Below, piece by piece: positions 32,291 to 43,558 of a DNA stretch of 64,000 nt; within the stretch, counting starts at the first letter, position 1; each line of letters begins with the position of its first letter. The stretch is from Symsagittifera roscoffensis. Lineage: Eukaryota > Xenacoelomorpha > Acoela > Convolutidae. The position numbers and the translations under genes are program-made. The stretch is from the NCBI RefSeq assembly GCF_963678635.1, contig NC_087070.1, positions 21,127,461 through 21,191,460 of the forward strand, written 5' to 3'. The notes below the pieces were generated by a model. That model saw only the letters and a list, made by a program, of their open reading frames with translations, was not told the origin of the DNA and searched no databases.

Positions 32291-34489
32291 ACTCCCCATT
32301 TTCAATGGTCGGAACAATAAAAGTAAAAATGCTTTTTGAATCGGGACAAAACTCTGAAAGGGCCGACTTGCTTTTAAAACGTCTGAAAAACATTTTCTTC
32401 AACAGATAAAACTCCTAAAGACTAAAAAAACTTTTAAAAGTTTGTGTCAAACCACTGTGTTGTATAAATTATGCATTTTAAAAAATTGCGAGATACATGC
32501 GAGTTATAAATTTTCTGAAATCGAGTTTATATGATTGCTCTAATGTTTGAAGCAAATAGCTTTTTTCGGTGCAATTGGAGAATTTAAAATGCATCAACTG
32601 AGTTAATTCATTACTATTCGAATGTCAAAGCACATGCTATTAAAAAGCCCTAAATGTGCCCCAAAAGTGGCACTAATATTTGCGACTTAGGTTAGAAAAA
32701 AAAGAATAGTCGTAGTATAACACAAACGCTCACTAAAGTACGAGTGTAATAACAGAACCAACCTTTTGTACGGTGCCACTTCATCTTTGGTCAGAGATAA
32801 GAAACCAAAAACTATAACAGAAAAGAATCATCAAGAGGGAGGCGTTGCTTTTTCAAAACCCGAAAAAACGTTCACTACAAAAATTCAGAAAAAAAAAACA
32901 GATTTCTGCCCACTATTTTTCGCCTCCGGTATATTCATATATTAACTGCAGAATTAACTAATCGTAAAGTTTGGGCATAGAGTATAAGTCTACAAAGAAG
33001 CGCATAGTTATAACACAACGGTACATTCAAAAGTAAAAAAAATTCGAAATGTTCTAGCTGCTTTAACGCTGAACCATTGATGATGAAATCCAACTAGTCA
33101 AGGATCAAAGGCTGCATAATATAACAGAGAGCAAGAGGAGTTGCGCAACCTTTACGATACATCACAGTTTGAAAACTACACTACAAAAAATGAGACAAAA
33201 GTCACTTCGTTGGAAAAATTGTTCGAAACAATTTATAAGTTCTGTCAATTTGTCACAAATGAAGCTAATCTAGCAGAGAACAAGGAAGAAAGTTCCCTCT
33301 ATTGAATTTGATTTGAAACGCAACTAAGAAGTGTTAAACTAAGCTGATGATAGATAGGCAGACTCCCGAAAGAACTTTGAGCTCTCGCACCTTTTGAAAT
33401 TCGTAGTCTCCTCAAAGCAAATACAATCAAAAACTATTTTCGCCAGTCAATCCTCGCAATATGAAACGACTATGCCATTTAAATCACAAGAAAGCCATGA
33501 AAAAATCTGAATAACTCAAAATCGGAGCTGGTAAATTTGAAATCAACAGAATTAAACTTCGAATAGAACGGGTATTTAAGAACAAGATGTCGGTTGGAAG
33601 ACATCTGTTGCTATTCGGAGGTTCCTAAGATAAGTCCTGTGAAAAAAAACTTTATCGTGTAAAAAAGTCTTGTACCCAGTTAAAACACCTTTGCTAATCG
33701 GAAGGCCAATATTTTTGAATATAGATGCTCCGAGTTGTCTTTATTTGATATTGGTTATAAGTCTGCGCTTCTCAAAACTGATGCAAAAAGTTTTTTGGTC
33801 CCTTGTATTGACTTCGCATATCGATGTCAATACAGGGGCCCAACATACAACTTGTTCAGCTCTGAACAGAGAACCCCTGTTCTGCCCCACACTTGAAATC
33901 AAACAACAATTCGCCGACTTTTCGACAAAATATTGAGTCTAGAAACCCGGAACGCCATTCAAATATTTGTACTAAATAGCTTCAAACAAGTTTTTCTACA
34001 GTAATTTAGTTCCATTGGATGTTTATTTAGTTATTTAGGATTTACAGCTTTGAGAAAAATGTAAAATGGAGAAATCTTGACTTGATTTACCTTGAGTTAC
34101 TAGTGCTTATGTCAGTTAAAAACTATCTCAAAAATATAAATTTAAAGACGGAAACTATAATTTCATCAATTTGCAATAATTCACAACAAGTTTTTATACC
34201 CAAAGTTCCATTTGCATTTTGAGTATATCAATAATCAAAACAAGCTCCATTTTGATTTGCCAATCTTTTTTTTCGGCTCCAAACTTTTCGGATTTTCGCC
34301 ATCTGATAATAAATAAGAATGATCTCCTGACAACATGGAAACCCCAATTGAAAACAGAACATAGGCGCAAGTCACTATGAAACCGACTTTCAATATAGTT
34401 CTGGATCAATGATGAGCACTTAAAAATTACCGTTTAGCTTACTTAAAAGTTTAGTTCAAGTTGATTTTGTTTTGAATTTAGGATTTTTT

Positions 34490-34800
34490 CGAGGGGGCAG
34501 CGGATTTTCAAAACTTTTTGAAAGTTTTGTTGACCTTTTTTTTTAGGTCGGCCAAATAGAGTTTTCTGAGCGGTCCCAGAACACTATAAAGACCCTATTT
34601 GGACTAAAGTTTTCGCGCCGGAAAACAGTTTAAAAAAGCCGTTTTTGGGCCTTTTTTGGACAATTTTGACAAAGAAGTCACGTTTTTTGGCGCGGGCTCC
34701 CCCTCAAAAATTAATATATAATGGCACCAAAGGCACCTTAAATTTAGGGTCGCTCAGACAAAATGGATTTCTTAAAAAGTACCAAACTTGCATCATAAAC
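34490..34800. repeat. GGCGGAT-type repeat family member
   Basis: Begins with GGGGGCAGCGGATTTTCA and contains CCAAATAGAG and CCCTATTTGG and TTAGGGTCGCTCAGACAAAA. Related sequences lie at 37007-37340, 38450-38670, 40975-41215, 43160-43400 and 47860-48003, mostly bounded on one side by GGGGCGGAT or its complement. Probably a non-autonomous DNA transposon; I could not find target duplications. Confidence 0.5.
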
Positions 34801-34929
34801 GAGCACCAATTTTTTGTTTAATCTATATAAACTGAAAAAATTTTGCCGTTGAAATTGTCAGTTGCAAAATTAATTTTGATCATTCAAACTAAAACCAGCT
34901 AAAAAATTAATCTTATTACAAATCTATGT

Positions 34930-35250
34930 TCATAAACGCTCATCAGTCGTCACTTCCCTGGCAAGATATCTGGCTCTGCTCTCCGTGTTCACAGACGCCA
35001 CTTCCCGTCTGGACATCTGCAAAATACCACTCTTCAACACTGAATCTTCCTCATACATCAAATGACCCTTGTACACTTCATCTGGATCACGTGACCTAAC
35101 AGGTGCGGAGTCACGTGGTCGTCTGAAATCGTCCAATGATCGTTTGTGAGAATCGGAAATGGTGTTCATAAAGCGTTGGGGGTTCAGAGCGATAAAAAAC
35201 TTCAACGTGGAGCAATTACATTTGCTCACAGATCTCAAGACAAACAACAT
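34930..35250 (-). CDS. Small uncharacterised protein, 106 aa
   Basis: A single open frame from the ATG at 35248-35250. A good 3' splice site (GTTTGTTTCAG) ends 7 bases before this ATG, so the exon may be the first coding exon after a trans-spliced leader or a 5'-UTR intron; it could also be a terminal exon of a longer gene. The first 25 residues are basic, hydrophobic and lack acidic residues (MLFVLRSVSKCNCSTLKFF), as in a mitochondrial presequence. The rest is charged and polar (DEVYKGHLMYEEDSVL). Base composition is clearly less AT-rich than the surroundings, which supports coding. It stands divergently to the Kir gene, 1.2 kb away. I recognise no family and give no function. Confidence 0.5.
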   Translation of the reverse strand: MLFVLRSVSKCNCSTLKFFIALNPQRFMNTISDSHKRSLDDFRRPRDSAPVRSRDPDEVYKGHLMYEEDSVLKSGILQMSRREVASVNTESRARYLAREVTTDERL

Positions 35251-35434
35251 TTTAAATCTGAAACAAACTTCTACTTTCGCTCACTTTCTTTTTGCTCAGA
35301 CAGCCAGCAAAAAGTAGGGTGAAAGTCAGGATGTCAGGGGTTCCCAATTTCCATGAGCAAACTATTATTATTGCAATTTTAAAGTGAAAGGTGCACTTCA
35401 TTTTGAGCATTAAAGCCCCCTTTACCCGAGCCAA

Positions 35435-36424
35435 AAAATTTGGATCAAGTTAACATCCCCCTCCCCCAAATCCATCTAGGGGAGAGGATGTGAACTTGAT
35501 CCAGAACTTTTTGAGCCTAAAATTATTTGCGCGAATTACTGGCAGCAAACCCCATTTGCTATTATCATTTTTCAGGGCACCTGTTTCATGTAATGATACG
35601 TGCTTTATCAACTGAATTGGATAATAATATCGAAAAAATATAGAATCAAAGCTTACCTATAAAAAAACTATTCAGACATTTCATAACTTCGGATGAAATA
35701 TGACAAAGAAAATACACCTGGTATTTCAGAAAATAGCAAGTCATTTATTTATTAAGTTAATCGAGCCACTTAAAGATCCCTGATCACCTTTTGAAAAGAT
35801 AACATTTGGTTCAAGGCAGGCGGATATCAAGGATTTTGTATTTTACAAATGCAAAGTAAAGGTCAAAGCGAGAGGTCAGGTCGCAATCAGTCAACAAAAT
35901 GTTTTCTAGCATCTCTCAAAACTCAATGTTTACATTGCCAAAAATATCATCTACTTATTGCGACAAGAAAACAGTCATTTAGTACAACTGAATTGTAAAA
36001 CTTAGTCTTATAAAAGACTGAACATTTCAAAAGTTCAGTAATTAAATTTCAAATTTTGATCTATTTGCCCAAAGACGTGCTATCATAATGGAACGCATAA
36101 TGCACCTTATCTGAAATTAGCTGAACAAATTCAGTAAAATTAGTCACCTGCTGGCTCGAAACTCAAAACTGGCTTTACTTCAACCTGATACTAATAGTTC
36201 GGTTCAAGATAGTTGATTCAAGTAAATTTAAAGGCGAGACTGAAATTTACCTCCAATATTAAAAACACGTTTGAAATTCCTGGTCTTTCAAAATTATAAA
36301 TATCCTTTTTTTAACATTTTCATCTCTTTTGATTACGATACTCTTGCATATACATTTACATTTACTATTTATTTATAACCGAACTTTCAAATCTACTGAG
36401 CTCGAAATTTGATAACTCTTCACA
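35435..36424. promoter_or_regulatory. Divergent intergenic region before the Kir gene
   Basis: AT-rich sequence between the small minus-strand gene and the Kir start. It should hold the Kir promoter. I see no certain TATA box or other known element. Confidence 0.3.
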
Positions 36425-39400
36425 ATGTCAAAATACCCGATGTTCAAAAATATAAATATTGATAGCCGTGATTATGCCACAAGCAGCCAAGTACGAAAAA
36501 CCTCTCCTCCTGATCAAAATGTAGTTTCCATAAATCAAGACTCAGACGAAACTCGACCGTTGATTCTGTGCAAGGAACACGACTACGCTTTATGTTCATT
36601 TCAAAGCATCCAACACCAATTTCGAAACCTATTCGGACGCCGACAGTTCGACCGGCCGAACTTTAGCGAGGCAAATATATCTTTAAACATGCGATTTATA
36701 ACCAACACCGGTCGTCGAAACACTATCACTAAAAACGCTCCTCGAAGTTTAAAACGCTACTCCAAAACAGTTTTCCAGACGTTAGTGAATCTCAGATGGC
36801 CGTATCAGTTTTTATTTGTTAGTGTCGCTTTTATAACTACGTGGTTGTTTTTTGGCCTACTTTGGTGGGGGCTTGAGCAACTGATGATTTACATGTTTGA
36901 CGACGACTGCATAGCTGGAGTTGATGGACTGTACTCGGCCTTCCTCTTTTCAATCGAGACACAAACAACTATAGGTACGCCGCAAGAATAGAACTATCTA
37001 ATACAGGGGCGGATTAGACCCCCTGCCCTCCCCCCTTTGTACTATTTTCCAATATCCATTTTTGGTGATGGACCCTAAAAATTGTCTAATATATACTAAT
37101 TTTGAGGGGGAGCGCGCCGAAAAACGCGATTTTTTGGTCAACATTTTCCAAAAAATGCCTAAAAACGCCTTTTTCGGCATGTTTTTTCAAAACTTGCTTG
37201 CGGTGGGAAAATTTGGCCAAAACAGTGCTTTGGAAGAGCTCGAAAAATCAATTTGGTCAACCTAAAAAAAAAGGTCGACAAAAATTTCGACCATTAGATT
37301 GTCAACATTGGTCGCCCAAAAATGGATGCCGTGGCTCTTTTTCCTCTTTCGTGAGCATTATTGATGCCCTTCGCCTGTCCTTTCTAAGTTTGTACGAAAT
37401 GTATATTAAAAGCAACCAAAAAGTTTATTTATATAGATTTGTTGAATTACGCTGAATCATAATTGATTTAACTTTCAGAGGGGCAAACTTAGATGAATAT
37501 GAATAAATTGCCCCCCCCCCCCCCCCCAATATCACATGAGCATCAACCTTTTGGTGTAATGAGTTGCTATAGATGGCTAGGCATGAATATGTTTGTCCTA
37601 ATATGTCACAATCGGACGATGAGAGCAATCATTTAAATTGTCAAAATTCGCAGATGAGGTGAGGAAATAAGCCGATTGCATAAATCAGCACCATTAAGGT
37701 GGAACCTTTGGGTAAATGAGGTGTCGAATTTCTGAGAGGGGTGGAAGGAGGAACCCACTCCATTCCCAAATCCGCTTCTGATATTGAGTACTTTTACATT
37801 CATTGACAAGTATATCTTTAGGCTACGGAAGCCACTACGTGAAGAACACTTGTAGAATTGGAATTGGGATTCTGCTGTTGCAAATAGTGAGTGGAGTGCT
37901 GATCCAGAGTCTAATTGTGGCCATTGTCATTTCTAAATTCACACATCCCAAGTGGCGCAAGAGGAACGTCATGTTCAGTGATAATTTATGTGTCTTCGAA
38001 GAGAGGTCAGTCATTGTCATTCTTATTTCAGTTCAACAGCCAGAGAGAGCCCTTCAACAAAATAAAAGTAATTGAATTTCAAAGAAAAATTATTCCCCTT
38101 AGAGCTCAGAATCTTTAGAGACGACGAATTATCTTATCAAACTATTCACATTTGGAAAACAATAGACAATTTATTTGTTCCGATCGTTTGAAAAATGAGA
38201 AACTTTGTATTCGGGTGTTTTAGTTTTTTTTTACTTTTTTGTTTTCCACGCAAAATCAGGTACCACAAACAATCTTGGAACTTGGTTGAGTGACATATCA
38301 TATTAAAGCCCTTTTAGTCGTGATTCGAACGTCATTAAAAAAATTCCAAACACTTTTCCCAGTGTCGGGAAAAACCGATTAGAAATTTTTGTTCTTATTT
38401 AAAGCTAGTAAGGTGAGCGTCCAGGTTAGTTTTACTCGAGTAATGTTCGTTTGTGCTCCACCATTTTGGGAATCAATTTTTTTACGACTTTTTGTTTTTC
38501 TGGCCTGTTTTTCTCTTAAAAAAATTTTGACTGCGGCGCAGAAAATTTTGCCAAAAAAAGGTCTTTTGATTGCTTTGGGAGATCTCGGACATCGATTTGG
38601 TTAACCTAAAAAAAAGATCGCCCAATTTTTTTTTGAAAATCCGCTTCCTACTCGAGATCCGCCCTGGTTTGTTCTATACTTGAAGCAGTTTAGACCAGCC
38701 TCATTTGTTTACAGTACATTTTAATGCGTCAAGGAATTGAACCTAAAACGGACCGACGAAATAAGATATTTGCACTCAGGAGTTTAACTAGGACTTCAAA
38801 GTTTGATGCTATCTCGGTGGTTGGGCTCAGAAATCAAACACACAAATCAACCCCATAAAATTTGGGACCGCAATTTTACATGCGGAAAAAGCAGTATTAG
38901 TCTGCAGGACAAAGATCAACTTTCGATATAAGTCAAACCTGCAGTCTTGAAGATCCTACAACTAAACGCCAACGGATCACAACCCATAATAGACAACAGA
39001 CAATATTTTATTTCATGATAAAACTCTATACATCTTTTATCTAAACAACAAACGCTGTGAAACGGATCAAGCAAAATCAAAAATCATTCTGGATGTCGAG
39101 TGGTTACCCAGAACTGACCTCCTAAAGGATGACCAATTGCTCGTATTGAAAGAAGAAAACTTCGTATGAAAACATAATAAGTCTTCCTACAAATGACCTC
39201 CACTTTGAAAGAGCTATTAATATCAAAAGCGTGAACATCTTCATTGATGTTGTCAATGATTACATGCAGCCCACATCAAGCAGTGATGCATGGCACAATG
39301 ACTCAATCAAACATCTTCTGAAATATCAAGATTCAAATAACTAAGGATATAGAAAAGCGCATTGCTCTTCACTTACCGATACTGACAAAAGCCCATTCTT

Positions 39401-42400
39401 TCAAGAACACTGCAGGCATGATACCAAAAAAATGTTTAAACTTACTGAAGACCTTACGCATCCTACAACCAAACATATTAAAACATAAAAGCATGAGGAG
39501 AATAAGATCACTTCCACTAGAACGACAATTCTGCAGCACTCTATTGGACCAGGACCTCACTACCTTCACCACCTAGGCAAAGTTGCCACAAATGATTTCA
39601 CGAGATTTGATAATTTATCCATCACTACTAGTGTTCCTCAGGTTATTCCAAACAATGGAAAACAGCTAGATTGACTCCACGTCCAAGGCTGGGCGAAGAC
39701 TTAAGTCAATCTAAAACCTATTACTCAATTGTACTCAGCTCAGCTTTCTAGTGGCTCAGTTGGTTGAGCGCCTTTTCATTCCACAGTTAAACAAGTGCAT
39801 CTCTCCGTCAACACACCAACATAATTTTCAAAAAAAAAGTCGCTCTTCAGCAACAGCGTTGAAATTATTAACTAAAAACATCAAAGATGTAAATTCAAAA
39901 AGCCTTACCGAGCGAACTCTCATTGTGACTCTGGACCTCGGCGGCGATCGACACTGGAGACAACAATAGGCTGCGCTGCTGGCTAGTATTTTTAAGACAA
40001 GACTCAGCAAAAACAACAAAACATGGTTGCTGTCGTATCTTCAGGGTCGCTGCATCTATGTTGAAAATGAAGAGTGTGCATCAAGGATGAAAATAAAGCA
40101 AGGGTCCCGTCAAGGGGATGCTCTTTCTCCAACACATTTTACATTTGCCACGCAATCGGCCCATCTCCTGAAAAATTTACTTTCATTGGAAACTAATGTC
40201 AGACAAATCACATTCCAATGGGTAATTGTTGAAAAAACTTATGGCCCGAAGAAAAACGTCTTGAGCTTTTAACTTGACTTTATAAATCCTTCTTCACTAA
40301 TTTCACTACTTGGTCGACAAATTTAAAAACCTAGTAAAGATAGGTGACCACCATCCATCAAATTTCCATATAAGAAAAGCAAAAGCCGTGGGTGTTAACT
40401 TACTTTGATAATATGCATCATTTTGCCCCTCACTGTAAAATTTGAGAAAAAACTTAACGAAGGAATAGTTCACTTAAATAGGCCAGTACCAAATGAGGTC
40501 GCTCAAAAGAAACGTTCAGTTTAACCTATAAATCTATAGGCAGAGGCGTCATTAGCCACGCCGTTCCCATATGATCACTAACCAACTCGAACTCTAGATG
40601 GCAAGAACGGGATTTAAAAAAATGCCTTGCGCACACGCAATACCTGGCTTTATAGTAATGAATGGCTCTCACCGAACATCTTAACAAGGAAACAAAGATA
40701 CTCCCAGTTCAAGAGCATACAGATCTCTCAGCAAAACAGTTAAACAGAAAAACAAAGGCAACTCTCAAAATCAATTATTACTGCCATTTTACAAAGAGAT
40801 TTCTGCCATTTTACAAAAAAAACGAAGCAATTGATGCTTAAGATTACAAACCACTACTTATGAAAAGACACAACATCTCAAAGCTAATGTAATAAACCAC
40901 CAGAAACGAACAAAAAAAAAAACTCTCCCGAGCGAGGCTAGGTGCACGCTCGCACAGCTCCACTATGGTTACTCTCAGGGGCGGCAACTTCCATTCTCAG
41001 GGATTCGACTTCCTGCCGACCCAAAGGGTCCCCTTTTGGTACTTTTTAAGAAATGCATTTTTGGCCGACCGACCCTAAAATTTTTGTGAAGGCGCCGTTG
41101 GTGCCAACATATACCAATTTTGAGGGAGTTAAAGTTTTCCAAAGTCCCCAAAATTTGCTTGCAGTGCAAAACTTTTTGTCCAAATAGGGTCCCTATACTG
41201 TTGTCTGAGCGTAACATGGGAATCGATTATATTTACAACTTTCTAGACCACGAAAATCCATTATAATCGATTTGTTTTCACTTTTCTTAAATGCGGGTAG
41301 ATAATGATAAGGCATTACACCTTTGAGAAACAAAAAAAAATTTCATTGTGACTCAGAACAATCTCTTTGAGACTGAAAAACAAAGCTTATCATTTTCAGC
41401 CTCGTAAACTGATTTAATCGATTAGAAGAAAGGTTTTGGATCAGTTATTAAGTCAAGAAAAGGCGCCAAAATTCTATCATCAAAAATAAATTAAATTGGT
41501 GTTTTTTCTCACAGACTAGCAATATTCTATTTCAATATTTATTCATTGTAAATTTTTGCAGGGGTAGCAAAATAGTGGCGTTCCGAATAGCAGACATGAC
41601 CAATGGGGAACTGTCTCTTCCCGAGGCACATGTGAGAGTCTACTTGATTCACAGCATGCAGTCTACTCCAGGGGGGAACACTCCGCGGAGGGAGGGGTGT
41701 CTGGCTATGGAGGAGCTGGACATTGGATATAATAAAGGTACTTCTTGAAACAAAAAGATGGATGGAACGATGTGTGTTATCTATTTATAAATACAGCTTA
41801 ACCAATTTGCCCAGAACATTTTCACAAATGAGAAAAGGCGGTAAAGAGAGATAATTATATAACTAATTTGTTCCAGTGCATTCTCAAGTGTGGCTCAAAA
41901 ATTTTATAGGGTGTACATGCCTTGTATGAAAAGAGAATTTTTTAATTTTGGAAACTCTATCTTCAAACTGCGAATGAAGCAAAAGCCACGCCATATCACC
42001 ATGTTTTTTTTTTCAACTCTACGCTGATTTTGGGCATTTCTCCATTTCAGGGCACGACCGGATTCTCCTGCTAGTGCCGTGGGTGGTGGAACACGTGGTC
42101 ACACCTAGGAGTCCACTGTTCAACAAGTCGAAACAGGAAATAGAAGAAGGCGTGTTCGAAATAGTCGTCATTCTCGAGGGATCTGTCGAGGAAAGTGGAA
42201 GCGTCACCCAATGCATTAAATCCTACACTGGCCAGGACATTTTATGGGGATATAATTTCAACACTATGATTAGCAAACGAGGCGGAAAATTCCAAATAGA
42301 TTTCCATAAACTTAACTCGTGTTTTACTACTCCTAACGTGTCAAACGACGCATTTTTTCAGTCCTCAACTGAACAACTTAATCAGCAGAATTCGTTCACG

Positions 42401-42490
42401 GAAACAGATGACATAGATAAAGAAGCTTCGCTCTCATCGGTGCCACCGCCTCGCAAACGCAGTTTTGTCACGGCTTCCTTTCAAAACTGA
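36425..42490 (+). CDS. Inward-rectifier potassium channel (Kir family), four exons, complete
   Basis: Exons 36425-36974, 37822-38005, 41562-41737 and 42051-42490 join with matching phases and GT-AG borders to 449 residues. The protein is a plasma-membrane K+ channel subunit, tetrameric by family. Residues 121-151 hold a slide helix and the first membrane helix (RWPYQF...WLFFGLLWWG). The pore follows with ETQTTIGYG: filter T182-I-G-Y-G186, split by intron 1. The second helix is about 196-221 (LLLQIVSGVLIQSLIVAIVI). C162 and C194 are 32 residues apart, as are the disulfide-forming cysteines of Kir2.1. The cytoplasmic part has EAHVR and SYTGQDILWGYNF. Two residues are odd: Gln212 at the place of the rectification Asp/Asn (Kir2.1 D172) and His188 at the place of the conserved pore Arg (R148). 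No ER-export or PDZ motif is seen. Subfamily cannot be set. AATAAA lies 150 bp after the stop. Confidence 0.96.
37007..37340. repeat. GGCGGAT-type repeat in Kir intron 1
   Basis: Starts CAGGGGCGGATTAGACCCCC and includes TTGGTCAACCT, as in the copy near 38.6 kb. The complementary end AATCCGCTTCTG near 37777 may mark its other border. No clean 8-bp target duplication. Confidence 0.5.
37511..37527 (+). repeat. C17 homopolymer in Kir intron 1
   Basis: Seventeen consecutive C bases. Its length is likely to be unstable and to be mis-sequenced. Confidence 0.85.
38200..38440 (-). repeat. Dispersed repeat, inverted partner of 32.05 kb copy
   Basis: Reverse complement of the 32050-32290 copy, with TTTTCCACGCAAAATCAGGT and GTGAGCGTCCAGGTTAGTTT as clear blocks. 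Lies in Kir intron 2; the two copies flank the first two exons of that gene. Confidence 0.75.
38450..38670. repeat. GGCGGAT-type repeat in Kir intron 2
   Basis: Contains TTGGTTAACCT and ends GAGATCCGCCCTGG, the complement of the CAGGGGCGGAT end seen at 37007. Confidence 0.5.
38940..40300 (+). mobile_element. Degenerate LINE fragment (Jockey-like RT) in Kir intron 2
   Basis: With several frame breaks the plus strand reads parts of a non-LTR reverse transcriptase: ILQLNANG near 38.95 kb, like the start of the endonuclease; QLNKCISPSTHQHNFQKK, then LIVTLDL (RT motif with the first catalytic Asp); then YLQGRCIYVENEE and KIKQGSRQGDALSPTHF (the QG...LSP motif). Most of the endonuclease and the YADD box are missing or unreadable. 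An old, dead insertion. Confidence 0.75.
40975..41215. repeat. GGCGGAT-type repeat in Kir intron 2 (second)
   Basis: Starts CTCAGGGGCGGCAACTTCC, with TACTTTTTAAGAAATGCATT and CCAAATAGGGTCCC shared in order with the 34.5 kb copy in reverse complement. Confidence 0.5.
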
Positions 42491-42639
42491 AACAATCTCC
42501 TAATTTGTTTCCTCTCACAAATGAAGAAAGCCGTTATAACCGAAGTCTATATAAAGTCAAACAGTCAAACTCATATACTTCACTAAGAAAATTTGATACT
42601 TTTGTGATTTCTTTATAGCTATCTATCTGAGTAGAGTGT

Positions 42640-42645
42640 AATAAA
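42640..42645 (+). terminator. Poly(A) signal of the Kir gene
   Basis: AATAAA about 150 bp downstream of the Kir stop codon, the first in the 3' flank in this orientation. Confidence 0.6.
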
Positions 42646-42659
42646 AGTCTATATCACTT

Positions 42660-43558
42660 TTTAAAATATCGTTTCAAATTATTTAGTTGGCTCAATTTAT
42701 TTCGAAGCCGTTAAATAACTTGGATAATAAAAAATTTGGACCGAGATGTGACTTACAGGCAGTTATTTTGCCGAGCAAACACATTAAAAACATGGCAACA
42801 GAGTTGGAAAAAATATCATGAACACGGAAACCTAGTTACTCATTTTGAATTATTTTTACATGTTTCAAATTAGAAATGATTCGTTTTTCGTCAAGCCATT
42901 TGAACTTGTGCTATTCGAAAGCGCATTTTCCTTCTTTTTAAATCTAAAAACTAATGATCTTAGCCGGACTCATGCTAAACCTTCGCTCGCCTAAGCGAAT
43001 TGAGCATAAAACAACAGCAAGTAAAGTAATTATGCCAAAACAAATCACCTCAACCATATCAAGACTCTAAAAACCCGAAACTGAGTTTTACCAATCACCA
43101 ATATCGGCAGAAGTCTATAAGCAGGTAAATTTCAATTACTTCTCGTTACAACACAGAAAAATTGTCTTCAGGCGCCTGTGGGGCCAATATGCAATAAATT
43201 TGAGTGATGAGCTCGTGCCGAAAAAACGCAACTTTCGGATAAAAACACTCCAAAATTTACTACGAACACCAATTTTTGGCAGGTTTTTTTTCTTAAAAAA
43301 TTCACTTCCAGTATAACTTTTGCTGCAAAATAGGTCCTTTGAAAAGTTTTGGTAGCGCTCGGTACATCAATTTGCTCAAAGAAATTCCTGAATTTGCTTT
43401 TGAAAACTGCCTCCCCCACTCAAAAACGTCCTGCGCACGTCAATTCTCTGAAAAATCTACAAAATTCATTTCTTTTATAAAACTGCTTGCTGAAAATTTG
43501 TCTGCTTACAGTCCTGTATGTTAACTGTTGTGTGCTGGCTGCTATGCATCATTCAGTA
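42660..43558. other. Intergenic stretch between Kir and the sulfotransferase
   Basis: No gene. 43160-43400 is a diverged member of the GGCGGAT-type repeat family (contains GCAAAATAGGTCC and AAAGTTTTGGTAGCGCTCGG). Confidence 0.45.

Larger units (their letters stand above)
29050..34480. other. AT-rich intergenic stretch with repeats, no gene
   Basis: Apart from the repeats listed separately I see no gene. Open frames are short and AT-driven. A 13-bp near-perfect inverted repeat (CCCTTGTATTGAC ... GTCAATACAGGGG) lies at 33800-33838. Confidence 0.5.

Noticed and set aside
37007-37790. Complete hAT MITE in Kir intron 1 with target duplication
   Set aside because: The ends look right (CAGGGGCGGAT ... 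ATCCGCTTCTG) but the 8 flanking bases do not match on the two sides.
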